Assembly (NCBI RefSeq): GCF_022605725.1
Contig: NC_065549.1
Coordinates: 33,433,690-33,497,689, forward strand
Source: Anthonomus grandis grandis
Lineage: Eukaryota; Arthropoda; Insecta; Coleoptera; Curculionidae
Direction of reading: 5' to 3'
Length of the DNA stretch: 64,000 bases
Under the pieces are notes generated by a model. The model ran no database searches, was not told the DNA's origin, and worked only from the letters and a program-made list of their open reading frames with translations. Positions 11,191-20,930 of the stretch are shown here, piece after piece. A program made the translations under genes and the position numbers. Position 1 is the stretch's first letter, and each line of letters opens with the position of its first letter.

Positions 11191-11989
11191 CAATTAAGGA
11201 AAATAGAATTTTTATGCAAATGCTCCATTAGGGATAAAGTAAGGTACTCATCAGGGTAATATGGGATATAGACTATTTATTAACGAAAATCATATTGCTG
11301 TTTATAAAAAAAGTATTTAATTAATTTAGAAAAGACAGATATTTAAATTTCTGGTTAAAAATCATAGTATCAAACTAATTAAAAAGAAATATTAAATTTT
11401 TTTGAAACCTATCCAACAAAATCAAACCACAAATTATACTATTGTCATTAGCAGAACATATACAAACAGAGTCATATTTTGATAAAATTGACATAAGGTA
11501 AGAACAGTGCCTTAGGGATTCCCAATAGCCATTTCTACTACCTAACGTAGCTGCGATTTTTAATTTTCTGGAAAGACTTACTACTCTAATATTTAAGTTC
11601 AATAATTTTGAAAGCAGTGTTATGGTTCTACAATATCGAAAGTACGTGCTAAATCAATCAATCTTTTTATTGTTAGGATACAAAACAATTATTTATAAAA
11701 TCCAACATCTTCCAATCCCTTATTTCCAAATTCCTTACCTCAGCCATACTCCTTATCTTCTGACCGGAATATAATATAGTTTGATCAAAAAATAAGGTTT
11801 ATTACCTGAAATAGTAGTTTTGACAACGCTAATGGGTTCGACTTGGAAATGGTTTGGCAAGAATTCGTGCTAAGATGTTACCAAGACCAGCAGGAGCCCT
11901 ATTCTTAAATGACCGAATTTAATTCAATTCTATAATGATTTAACTGTTTTTAAAGAAGTTGGAGAAACTTGATTAACTTTCTACTGAAT
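11191..11989. other. AT-rich stretch without a recognisable gene
   Basis: No supported feature is seen. Short open frames here have no recognisable motifs. Confidence 0.5.
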
Positions 11990-12562
11990 TTATATTATTT
12001 TCTGAATTGGTTCCTTTAATCTCCATCCTGCTTTCCTCTTTGCTTCCTTGAGAAATTTCATGTGAGAACTCAATAATTATGCAATTATCTTCAATTACAG
12101 ATTCTTTGATGATATCTGGCTCTGTGCCTTTATGGCTATTAAATTTCACTATAGGATTTTCTTATTCTTTTATCTCTAGTATTCTTTTAGTCGATTTTAA
12201 ACCATCAACTGTAGGTTCAGTCTCTGACACTGTGCCTTCCAGAATATCATTATTTATCTTTGGCAATAATTTTTCAATTTTTGTCAGCAATTATTTTAAC
12301 ACTGTCTTTACGTTGATCGCACGAATCATTCAGAACTTCCAAGATTATTGGACGTGCTGCTTGTAAATCCATCACTTTATTTTTATTTTCTTTCTTTTCA
12401 TCTGAATTTATTTCGATATTAAGGTTCTGCTACTTTTTCTACTTTTACAACAACTTAATCTTGGCAAGGTTTATTAGTGTATCACAAAACTCTCTTACAT
12501 TTTTATTAGTATTATTATTTTACAGAAAGAGTTTTGATGTTTTAGTATTGGTTTCAATTATA
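11990..12562 (-). pseudogene. coding-like sequence of unknown identity, part 1
   Basis: On the minus strand this segment reads, in changing frames, as compositionally normal protein: NVREFCDTLINLAKIK, VMDLQAARPIILEVLNDSC and an acidic stretch with EPTVDGLKSTKRILEIKE. I do not recognise the family. The sequence abuts the TA target of the mariner insertion at 12563-17142. The flank on the far side (17145-17270) is also acidic and coding-like on the same strand, so the two may be halves of one older gene or pseudogene. Several stops make it non-functional. Chance similarity to coding sequence cannot be excluded. Confidence 0.3.
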
Positions 12563-12751
12563 CGGGGTGTTTCAGAACTATGGGATTAAACTTCCGGGGG
12601 TTGTTTAGTGCAACAGAAGAATCTATTTAAGTATAGGAACTCATGTCCGGAAATGCGTCACTACGCCACTATGGCCCTAAGACGCGTTAAAATTTATAAA
12701 AAACATTAATTACCCAAATAGGATCTGCTGCATTTAGTTTTACCTATTGTA

Positions 12752-13745
12752 CCGGGTGTCCAAATAAGAAAGGACGCTAGCTGTATCTCGAAAACTATTC
12801 ATCGCACAGCGCTGAAAAAAAAATTCTTAAGAAAAGTGGCCAAAAAAAATGGCTGGAAAATATTTACAAGTTCCTAGGACTACCACAAGAGGGCGTAACC
12901 GCACAGTAATTTCAAAAAATTCAAATTTTGTCTAAAATAGCCAGTATTAGGTACCATTTTGAAAACATCGAAATAATCATCATTATTTTTGCCTTAATTT
13001 GGCTAAAGAATTTTCTTCATATCTCCAAAGAGAAGGATGGGGGAAGATCATAAATAATGCAACTTTTTAATCGCCCTGTACTCAGATTCTTTATTTAAAG
13101 TAATTCAAGTGGGTACTCGTTTAAAAGGAAATTCAAAGGGCTTTCAAAATATGCACCTGTCAATGTCACTTTGTTTCAAGTCGTCAGAAGGCGTTGTTTA
13201 ACAGAGACTGGGTTTTTAGAGATTTTCTCTTAAAAGTTAAACGCAATGATATGATTTTTTCACTGCGGTTTCGAAGACTAAAAACCTACTAACAAACCAG
13301 TGAAAACCGCGTTTCGATATCTCCATTTGTTTTCGAGTAATTTTAAAATAACCTATTCTTCAAATTTTAAATATAAGTACCTATAATTAATTTAATAAAT
13401 GATTCAGAATTAGCAGGAATTGACAGATTAGATAAGTCGGAATAAGTTTGTCTCAGCGTTTTTACATATATTGAGTCGCATTAATATACAGGGTGATTCA
13501 CGGTAGATGGCCTATTAGACGTTTTAGGCGAATGGCAACGCCGACCAATCTAAAAAAAAAAGTTACAAAAATTAAACTCCCCCGACTTGATAACAGTTTA
13601 TTTCAAATGCAATCAGAACTCAACGAATGCCTCTAGAATAATATATATGCTATGCGGTATCCGGAACAGAGACATTATACGAAAAGGACATTTTCAAGAT
13701 TAGCTACTCGGTTGCGAGAATATGGCAGTATCCATTTACGTCTTA
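12752..13745 (+). repeat. left arm of the ~1-kb inverted repeat
   Basis: It contains the outer CCGGGTGTCC end, 735 bp without coding sequence, the TA and CAGGGTGATTC end of the inner mariner, and the first ~250 bp of that mariner, including its transposase N-terminal codons. Confidence 0.9.
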
Positions 13746-15016
13746 ACAGAAGACGTCGCTCTGAACGATCAGAAGAAAATATTATTAATGTGCTTGCTTA
13801 TATTGGATTATACCCTCACAAAGGAATAAGGCAAATTTTATTGGATTTGGGCATTACGAAATCAACTGTGCATAACATTTTAAGAGACCACAGGTTTGTT
13901 AAAAAGTTGATAATTAAATTTGACTATTACTATCATGCATATCATATAGTGCTGCATCAGGAATTAACAGGAACCGATTTTGATAGACGACTTGATAATT
14001 GTAACTGGTTTAGTAATATGATGGCAGAAGATCCCCAGTTTGTCTCAAACATTCTATGGACAGACGAGGCAACTTTCACCAGTGTTGGTAGTGTCAATTT
14101 ACACAATATGCACTATTGGGCTCCCACAAATCCCCACTAGATGAGAGAAGTGCAGTATCAGGGTCGGTGGTCTGTTAATGTCTGGTGTGGGATAATAGGG
14201 GGAAGAATTATTGGTCCATACATTTTTAAAGAGGTCCTCAATGGACACACCTATTTAGATTTTTTACAAGATCACTTGCCTGTACTACGTGAAAACATCC
14301 AATTCAAACCCGTGCAAGGATGTTTTTACTGCACGATGGATGTTCCGCGCATTTTGCAATAAATGTGAGAAATTTTTTAAATTTAAGGTTTCCTCGTAGG
14401 TGGATTGGTCGAGGAAGTATATTTCCTTGGCCCCCGTGATCTCCTGATCTGACTTGCCTAGATTTTTATTTGTGGGGCAGACTAAAGGATATCGTTTACC
14501 AAACCAAACCTACAACACGAGATGATATGATAGCCAGGATCAGAAATACGGTAACAAGCATATCAGTTGCCGAAGTGGGGGCTGCAGTTCACGTTACTTA
14601 TCGAAAAGTACGCGACTGTATTAGTATCGATGGTGGACACTTCAAATATCTTGAAAGAAATTGATTTAGTTATATGTTTTATTTTTATTTATTTTATATT
14701 TAGTATTATTTGCGCTATTTGTTATAATTGTTTAGTCAGAAGGATTTTGAAGATTGAATAAGAGGTAAACGGATACTGCCATTTTCTGCTAACCGAGTAG
14801 CTAATCTTGCAAATGTCCTTTTCGTATAATGTCTCTGTTCTGGATACCGCTTAGCATATATATTATTCTAGAGGCATCCGTTGAGCTCTGATTGTATTTG
14901 AAATAAACTCTTATCAAGTCGGGGAAGTTTAATTTTTGTAACGTTTTTTTTTCAGATTGATCGGCGTTGCCATTCGCCTAAAACGTCTAATAGGCCATCT
15001 ACCGTGAATCACCTTG
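13489..15016. mobile_element. inner DD41D mariner element
   Basis: It is 1528 bp, flanked by TA at 13487-13488 and 15017-15018, with ends CAGGGTGATTCACGGTAGA and its inverted copy (CAAGGTGATTC). The inverted repeat inside the element extends about 250 bp and includes coding sequence, which is unusual. The transposase occupies 13586-14664. Confidence 0.9.
13586..14664 (+). pseudogene. DD41D mariner transposase of the inner element
   Basis: An open frame upstream of the first Met (NASRIIYAMRYPEQRHYTKR) extends the homology to about 13586, so the true start is not the Met at 13652 and the initiator is not visible. The helix-turn-helix region includes KGIRQILLDLGITKSTVHNIL. The first catalytic Asp is in LWTDEATF. 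A TAG stop follows at 14138. After a frameshift near 14330 the second Asp appears in HDGCSAHF, and the last in SPDLTCLDFYLWG after a TGA at about 14446-14448. Spacing between them is 41 residues. The C-terminal RKVRDCI..GGHF region ends at 14664. Confidence 0.88.
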
Positions 15017-15758
15017 TATATTAATGCGACTCAATATATGTAAAAACGCTGAGACAAACTTATTCCGACTTATCTAATCTGTCAATTTCTGCTAATTCTG
15101 AATCATTTGTTAAATTAATTATAGGTACTTATATTTAAAATTTGAAAAATAGGTTATTTTAAAATTACTCGAAAACAAATGGACATATCGAAACGCGGTT
15201 TTCACTGGTTTGTTAGTATGTTTTAAGTCTTCGAAACCGCAGTGAAAAAATTATATCATTGCATTTAACTTTTAAGAGAAAATCTCTAAAAACCCATTCT
15301 CTGTTAAACAACGCCCTTTGACGACTTCACTGATAAAAAAGTGACATTGACAGGTGCATATTTTGAAAGCCCTTTGAATTTCCTTTTAAACGAGTACCCA
15401 CTTGAATTACTTTTAATAAATAATCTGAGTACAGGGCGATTAAAAAGTTGCATTATTTATGATCTTCCCCCACCCTTCTCATTGGAGATATGAAGAAAAT
15501 TCTTTAGCCAAATTAAGGCAAAATTAATGAAGATTATTCTGATGTTTTCAAAATGCTACCTAATACAAGCTATTTTAGACGAAATTTGAATTTTTTGAAA
15601 TTACTGTGCAGTTACGCCCTCTTGTGGTAGTCTTAGAAACTTGTAAATATTTTCCAGCCATTTTTTTTGGCCACTTTTCTTAAGAATTTTTTTTTCAGCG
15701 CTGTGCGATGAATAGTTTCCGAGATACAGCCGGCGTGCTTTCTTATTTGGACACCCGG
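14761..15758 (-). repeat. right arm of the ~1-kb inverted repeat
   Basis: This is the inverted copy of the left arm through both element boundaries. It therefore encodes, on the minus strand, a second copy of the transposase N-terminus (RYPEQRHYTKRTF..LATRL). The right copy keeps a tidier reading (LAENGSIRLPL) than the left one. Confidence 0.9.
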
Positions 15759-15860
15759 TACATGATACCATAACAGCAATTGTTTAAAATTAACGCTTAT
15801 CAATTTCAATTCTTAATGTCATGTTTAAAAATTGTATAGCCTACAATTTTTAAACATTTA

Positions 15861-16991
15861 TTGCTAATGGAAAACTTTACCAATCAAGAATTGCCGGATA
15901 TGCATTTGGCATACGGAGCGACAAACTGCAATGCACGAGCAGCATCACGGTTGTATCATGAGAGTTATGCCGAACGACAGCATCCTGAATACAAAAAGTT
16001 TATTGCGGTTCATCGCCGGCTCACTGAGACAGGCATGTTTAAGACCAAGATGCATGATACTGGTGTTGCTCAAACCGTAAGAATGGTAGAATTTGAAGAA
16101 GAGGTTCTTCAGCGAGTTGCCGATGAACCATCAAATAGCACACGTGACGTCGCTAAGAATATGAATAGGAGTAACGCTTCAGTCTGGCGGGTACTACACG
16201 AGCAACAACTCCATCCTTACCACTTCTAGAAAGTTCAAGGTATGACTGCAGTCGATTACCATCCTAGAGTTCAATTTTGTCGATGGCTTCTGGAACACAT
16301 CTTTGCACAACCAAATTTTTTACGATATGTTTTGTGGACCGACAAAGCCTCTTTCACAAGAGACGGTATTATTAATAGTAGGAATATCCATGTTTGGGAT
16401 GAAGAAAATCCTTATGCAATTTTTCCAAGAGAACATCAGAATCGTTGGTCTGTTAACGTTTGGGCAGGCATTATTGATGCATATTTAATTGGGCCATACC
16501 TTCTACCGGAACGGTTAACAGGACCTATTTATCTGCGTTTCTTGGAGGAAGTTCTCCCAGAACTCCTTAAAAATGTTCCAGTAAACGTTAGACAGCAAAT
16601 GTGGTTTCAGCATGATGAAGTGCCGGCTCATTTTGCTGTACAAGTACGCAAGTATTTGGCTTAGCAGTTTGGGCACCGTTGGATTGCCAGAGGTGGAGCA
16701 GTTTTTTGGCCTCCTAGGTCACCCGATTTAACGTCGCTTGATTTTTTCTTGTTGGGACATGTAAAGTCTTTAGTCTACGAAACTCCAGTAGAATCAGAGC
16801 TAGACTTAATTGGACGAACAACAGCAGCATTTGAAATCATTCAAAACGAGGATCAAATTTTTAGTGTAGTCCGCCGAAATCATGTGCGGCGTTTAAATCG
16901 GTGTATTGAGGTTGCAGGAAGACATTTTGAACAATTGTTGTATTGGTATCATATACAAAAGGTAAAAATAAATGCATCAGATCCTATTTAG
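15861..16991 (+). pseudogene. DD41D (Visitor/rosa-type) mariner transposase of the outer element
   Basis: One continuous frame of 377 codons is interrupted only by two TAG codons (16227-16229 and 16662-16664). The N-terminus has a paired-like helix-turn-helix region, with ASRLYHESY..RQHP..KKF, then SNSTRDVAKNMN and ASVWRVLHEQQLHPYH. Catalytic residues are Asp in LWTDKASF, Asp in WFQHDEVPAH, and the final Asp in PDLTSLDFF. The last two are separated by 41 residues, which defines the DD41D group. All three Asp residues survive. With no frameshift and only two amber codons, this is among the best preserved transposases in the window. Confidence 0.92.
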
Positions 16992-17144
16992 GTAATTAAT
17001 ATTTTTTCTAAATTTAAACGCGTCTTAGGGCCGTAGTGGCGTAGTGACACATTTCCGGACATGGGTTCCTCTACTCAAATGGATTCTACAATTGCACTGA
17101 ACAACCCCTAGAAGTTTGATCCCATAATTCTGAAACACCCTGTA

Positions 17145-17270
17145 TTTAAAGAAGCACGAGTCACTTTAGGTTGGTTATCCTCATCTTCACTTTCAGTTTT
17201 ATGGTTGACAATTCCTCGTTTTGGTTTGTCAGTAGGTTCTTTAAGTACTGGGGAGCCTTCCAGGTCCTTC
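17145..17270 (-). pseudogene. coding-like sequence of unknown identity, part 2
   Basis: The minus strand is open for a charged segment containing EGSPVLKEPTDKPKRG and TESEDEDNQPKV, ending at the mariner target TA. Its character matches the segment on the other side of the transposon. It lacks an identifiable domain and is not assigned. Confidence 0.3.
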
Positions 17271-19993
17271 TTATATCATGTTTTAAATTATTTTTTAAAA
17301 ATGTACACTCAAAACATGTGCACTTTTTATCATTTGTTCTATTGCTTACGATTACGATTTAGCGATTTTGCAATATGCAAAAAATATTCAAAACATATTT
17401 TTTGACGACTGCTACATAAAGTATGCTAATATACTTTTTAATAAAGAAACAGGTTCACTTGATCATCAACGTTATTTGTTTCGGAATGAGTACCTATGGC
17501 GCCTTCTAAAGTTTATTCTTTAAAACATGAATTAAGGTATCTGGAGATGAAAAGCGAATGCATTTAAACTAAGTTGGTAAAAGAAATAGAAACAAAACTA
17601 AATTAAAAGTCGTACAAAAACTTAAATTTGAAATACCTGAGGACTTTATTCATTATCCTTCTATTAATTCGATATTTGTTAAATAATATACTAATAGGAA
17701 AATAGTATATATTGACCTGAATTTTGACGATTGCATGTTCCGCTATTGAGTAGTTTTGATTTACAAAAATATTGATGTAATATAACTATTACTAATTTAT
17801 TTTTACACCAAAATATTGCCTAATTATTATTTGAATGTTTTAATTAAAATCTAAATTCATGTTAATTACGTAATTAATCTGGTTTATAATTAGTTAAATC
17901 TAAAACATATCAAGAGTCTTTGAAACAGATATTGTATAATGAAACAAAGATTTGTCAAGCTCCAGGCAAACTGAAGAGAAGTGTACCTCACCTTTGTTTG
18001 CATGTAAATTTTAGCGTTTGCTTAATTTTAACCCTTAGAGGGAACATCATGGTTCGTTAATCTGAAGCGCTCTCTTTTCTTTTGCATTTATACATTAATA
18101 AAAGCAACCAGCTTTAAGGAACAGTACTTTTTAAATTAAGCTTTTTGTATACGCAATTTAATATAGGAGTAATTTGATTTTATAATACGCAAATTATATG
18201 TTAATTATTATTATATGTTAATCAGTAGCAATTGTAATTATTTTAGGAATAGAACTGCCATGACTATAGATACTCTTCACTTTATGTAATGATTTAGTTT
18301 ATTTAAATAGATTTTTAATTCTCATATCTATTTCTACAGGTATACATATTTTTATGAAGATTTAAAAAAAAATTATCTTTTCTTTGCTTTACTACATTAA
18401 TGTGACAGTTATAATATACTACTGCACTCTGAATGGCTTATTGCTGACCAATAATACTCGCTTAATAAAACGCCCTGTTCAATATAATATTTAATAATGG
18501 CAATAACCCTAAATATGAACTGTATGTAGGTCTTTAAATGCTAGAAAAAAATATTTTAAATAAATAAAAATTAAATCAGTTTTAGCCGTAGGACTAATAA
18601 TTTGTTTTCTGCAAAAGCCTTTACTGAAAATATGCAATTCCATGTAGCTACGGTCTTTTTAATAAAAACAGTACAAACAATCAATAAAGTGTATTTACAG
18701 TTAATATTTTATTAAATTTAAAAAGAAATCACTTCCAGGTTCATAGAAAACTGTTTATTAATTCCGGAGTAAATTTAATAGATTTTTTATTTTTGTTCTT
18801 TTATGTATTTACTGGAAAAATATATCGTTTGCAGAACGGAATTATATTTGCTATATTTTTTTAAGCTATGCTTGATTAATGCCTGAAATTTTGAGAAATC
18901 TTTTCTGATTTTCTTATCCTGAGAAAACTTCTTACCTCGTGGGAAATTCTTATATGAAGTGGGATTTTATACCTTAAAAATATTAGTTCTAAAAAGGATA
19001 ACTCATCCCAAATAAAATAATATTTGCTCAACGTTTTTCGAGTATTATGTATTTTATGATTACAAAAAGAAATATTGGTAAAAAAAAGTAACAAAACCTC
19101 AAAAATATAAAAATATATATTTTTTTAAGGGTGACTTATATGTGAGAAAATTAAATCTAAAAAAGAAAATAATCAGAGCTATTATTTTAACATAAATATA
19201 CAGGACATAATTACAACGAAAATTAATTATGAATTACAATTATCGCAGAATAGGAATTAAGTTTATTGCAACTAGATTTTAAAATAATTTACCGAGAGAA
19301 GTAACGCTTTTAGCAGCAGAAGTTCGCGATAAACAAAGCAATAGCATTTTACTTAAGACCGCTTAATGTCTGGAGAAAAGTACATTTCAGAAGAAGTTTC
19401 AAATAAAAGTTACTTGATATTATGTAGGAAAATAAATGATAAAATATATTTTCGGCCTCGCTCATCTTTTCAAGGGCATTTTAAGAGCATAAAAGTTAAA
19501 AACAAAATTAATTAAATCAAGTCATGTTTGCTTACTTTAAACGCTTTTTTTAATTTTAAGAGTAAAAGTAATAAGATTTTATTTTAAGTTAAAATTTTTC
19601 CAAACTTCTTCTCCACATCGGTTAATCTGGCCAAAGCAAACGAAAGGGGTATAAATGCCGTCTAATGGCACCCAACTTGTTACTATGCTCGTTGCTTTGA
19701 AAAATTCAGGTGTCAGTTACAGTTTTTTTTTCATTTTGTTTAGTGTTTACTTAGGTTTATTTTGTCAGTGTTAGCTATCTTAATTATATAAAATTGCACA
19801 TGGGGCATTTTATATTATCTGTATAATTAATTTTTTTTAGTTCCTACTATCCGATATGTGCTTATATTGCTTTGAAGTACTACTAGGTGTTTAAATGAAA
19901 ATAGCTCTCAGCTGTATCCAGGAAGCATTGGTCAAGCATCCTGTCATAAAAGGTAGTGAGAAATTGCTAGAAATTTAATCAAGCTTATGGAGC
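17271..19993. other. AT-rich stretch without a recognisable gene
   Basis: No protein motif, TIR or repeat could be supported. A GGGGTATAAATG sequence near 19647 resembles a TATA box but no transcript unit is visible downstream. Confidence 0.5.
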
Positions 19994-20010
19994 TGCGCCT
20001 AGATGGCGCA
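19994..20010 (+). promoter_or_regulatory. palindromic CTCF-like motif
   Basis: TGCGCC (19994-19999) and GGCGCA (20005-20010) form a perfect inverted repeat around TAGAT. Positions 19999-20009 read CTAGATGGCGC, which fits the insect CTCF core YAGRKGGCGC from memory. It stands in an otherwise AT-rich region, so an insulator site is conceivable. This is inference from a single match. Confidence 0.35.
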
Positions 20011-20692
20011 ATTTCTATATCGAAAATAGGAGTTTAAAAAAATCATATTTAAATAAAAAGTATTAAAAATTATGGCACCATAATTTTCTGTACATTTAGA
20101 TTTTTCTTTATTTCAATGATTTCATCCTACCTGCTAAAATAAAGTACTGGTAAAGGTTAGATCTTTTTTTTTATATATAATGACCTACGGATTTGGTAAT
20201 AGGAAGCAAGCGCTAGCTATGTTAAGCTTATTCCTATTACCTTACGTTTAAAAGTAAATACCTATATATTTGATCTTATAAAAAAATATTTTTTATTTAA
20301 AAAAAAATTATGAAAATGATTTGTTTAGTTTAAGCTAGTTTTATAAAGTAATAAAATCTTAAAAATTCACTGGAAATCAGTTTTGATATTTTTACCAAAA
20401 AGCTTATAACATAAAAAATAAGTGTTTAACTATTTAAATTTTAAAGCACGGTATCAGTAGGGCTCTTGATTATGACCCGTAAAATAAGTAAATTAAACGA
20501 TTAATTACTTTTATAAATTTACTGTTATAATGGTAATCATCAAAAATGCCATAATACCAGATTAATTAATAAGTGAAATATTAAGACGTTTGGACAGTAC
20601 ATCAGAAACGAAAGTTATTCTAGGTTGTCATTTATTTAAATACATATTTGTACAATTTACTATCAATAATAAAAACTATAATGTTATGAATC

Positions 20693-20930
20693 CAGGATGT
20701 CCGAGACAATCCACCCGGAGAATCTTGAAAAATATAATATTTAGCTAAAAATGGCCAAACACGTCAAATTTAATATTGAGGGGGACATTTCTTGACAGAA
20801 TTGCGTTTCTTTGGCGTCATCCGCTCACCCCCCAGAGCACCTATGTTAATTTTTTTAAATAGGAGTAGGGGTCGAGTGAAACCTTAAATTAAAGGTAGTT
20901 TTATTCTCTACATTTATTTTTTTTAATTTA
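20693..20930. repeat. probable decayed mariner-type TIR or MITE fragment
   Basis: CAGGATGTCCGAGACAATCC followed by ATCTTGAAAA resembles the CAGGGTGTCC..ATCTCGAAAAC layout of the mariner TIRs in this window, and the following GC-richer ~200 bp looks transposon-derived. No second end or TA duplication was found. Confidence 0.35.

Larger units (their letters stand above)
12752..15758. mobile_element. palindromic mariner-type composite element
   Basis: The ends read CCGGGTGTCCAAATAAGAA in inverted orientation, flanked by TA at 12750-12751 and 15759-15760, so the whole 3007-bp unit behaves as one mariner-like insertion into the outer element. It is an enormous inverted repeat: about 994 bp at 12752-13745 pairs with about 998 bp at 14761-15758 at high similarity. 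A second complete mariner unit (13489-15016), with its own TIR and TA dinucleotides, lies exactly at the centre of symmetry. Confidence 0.9.
12563..17142. mobile_element. outer DD41D mariner element containing a nested palindromic insertion
   Basis: The TIRs are about 130 bp each (12563-12690 and 17015-17142), starting C(G/A)GGGTGTTTCAGAA and ending around the shared GGCCCTAAGACGCGTT block. A TA dinucleotide flanks each end (12561-12562 and 17143-17144), the Tc1/mariner target. The internal transposase is at 15861-16991. A 3007-bp element (12752-15758) is inserted between the left TIR and the transposase, with its own TA duplication. Confidence 0.92.

Noticed and set aside
8440..11200. Exact target duplication for the ACGTTGT element
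   Set aside because: The flanks share AATTAA but offset by one or two bases at the two ends, so no duplication length can be stated.
12079..12366. 95-codon plus-strand frame as a membrane protein
   Set aside because: Its hydrophobic look comes from AT-rich sequence. The opposite strand has the more protein-like reading.
19640..19720. TATAAA with a downstream TCAGT as a host core promoter
   Set aside because: The spacing between the two is about 60 bp, too long for a TATA/initiator pair, and no gene follows.
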